From the NCBI GenBank assembly GCA_025464045.1, contig JAODBQ010000273.1:1-6272 (forward strand): a stretch of 6,272 bases of DNA, in the 5' to 3' direction. The position numbers were made by a program, and so were the translations under genes. Position 1 is the stretch's first letter. Each line of letters begins with the position of its first letter. Below, one piece after another: positions 6,144-6,272 of this stretch. The stretch is from Ilumatobacteraceae bacterium. Lineage in GTDB: Bacteria; Actinomycetota; Acidimicrobiia; Acidimicrobiales; Ilumatobacteraceae. Below the pieces are notes generated by a model. That model worked only from the letters and a program-made list of their open reading frames with translations. It was not told the DNA's origin and did no database searches.

Positions 6144-6272
6144 ATGAGCGCCATCCGCAACCTGATCGTCGCCGCCTCGGCCGTCGTCACCCTCGCCGCG
6201 TGCAGCAGTGACAAGGCGGCGACGACGACTCCCGCGGCGAACGTGGCGACCGCGGCCGCCACCACACCCGCC
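6144..6272 (+). CDS. Secreted lipoprotein, N-terminal part only (runs off the window)
   Basis: Only the first 43 codons are in the window. The product begins MSAIRNLIVAASAVVTLAAC: a short positive n-region (R5), a hydrophobic core (about 7-18) and the lipobox LAAC with the lipidated Cys at position 20. SSDKAATTTPA and further Ala/Thr-rich sequence follow, a flexible linker typical of actinobacterial lipoproteins. The protein should be exported, cleaved by signal peptidase II and anchored in the membrane facing outwards. The mature domain is outside the window, so its role (substrate-binding protein or other) is unknown. It is divergent from the decarboxylase, and a polyamine- or amino-acid-binding function would be speculation. 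Confidence 0.85.
   Translation, partial: MSAIRNLIVAASAVVTLAACSSDKAATTTPAANVATAAATTPA

Overview
The window is high-GC DNA (roughly two-thirds G+C) with densely packed genes, GTG as well as ATG starts, weak or absent Shine-Dalgarno sites at several genes, and a Thr/Ala-rich lipoprotein. This suits an actinobacterium. A lineage such as Acidimicrobiia is possible, but I cannot prove it from the sequence. No RNA genes, insertion sequences, CRISPR arrays or phage genes are visible.

Layout from left to right: five genes lie on the minus strand and one partial gene on the plus strand. (1) 19-2279 is a two-gene drug-efflux operon. A 14-TM DHA2-type MFS exporter is transcribed first, followed after 2 nt by a TetR-family repressor. 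A clear dyad operator (2297-2317) overlaps the predicted -10 box just upstream of the exporter, which points to classical autoregulated, drug-inducible efflux. (2) 2453-3253 is a crotonase-fold (enoyl-CoA hydratase/isomerase family) protein in which both canonical catalytic glutamates are replaced. (3) 3358-4710 is a complete M20-family metallohydrolase (ArgE/DapE/CPG2/aminoacylase group) with its metal ligands present. A perfect 12-bp inverted repeat lies between it and the crotonase. (4) 4810-5970 is a fold-III PLP decarboxylase of the ornithine/lysine decarboxylase type. (5) 5971-6143 is a divergent intergenic region with several short repeats. (6) From 6144 to the right edge is the beginning of a secreted lipoprotein.

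Functional reading: the left block is a self-contained efflux and resistance module. The right block (decarboxylase, then M20 hydrolase, then crotonase, all in one direction with gaps of about 100 bp) could be one transcription unit or two or three. The most economical idea is that the M20 enzyme releases a free amino acid that the decarboxylase converts to a diamine such as putrescine, but this is inference. The crotonase has no obvious link to polyamines.

I did not find a convincing undescribed system. The points most worth a second look are the catalytically atypical crotonase, the perfect hairpin or operator at 3277-3302, the repeat cluster upstream of the decarboxylase, and the decarboxylase/M20 pairing.
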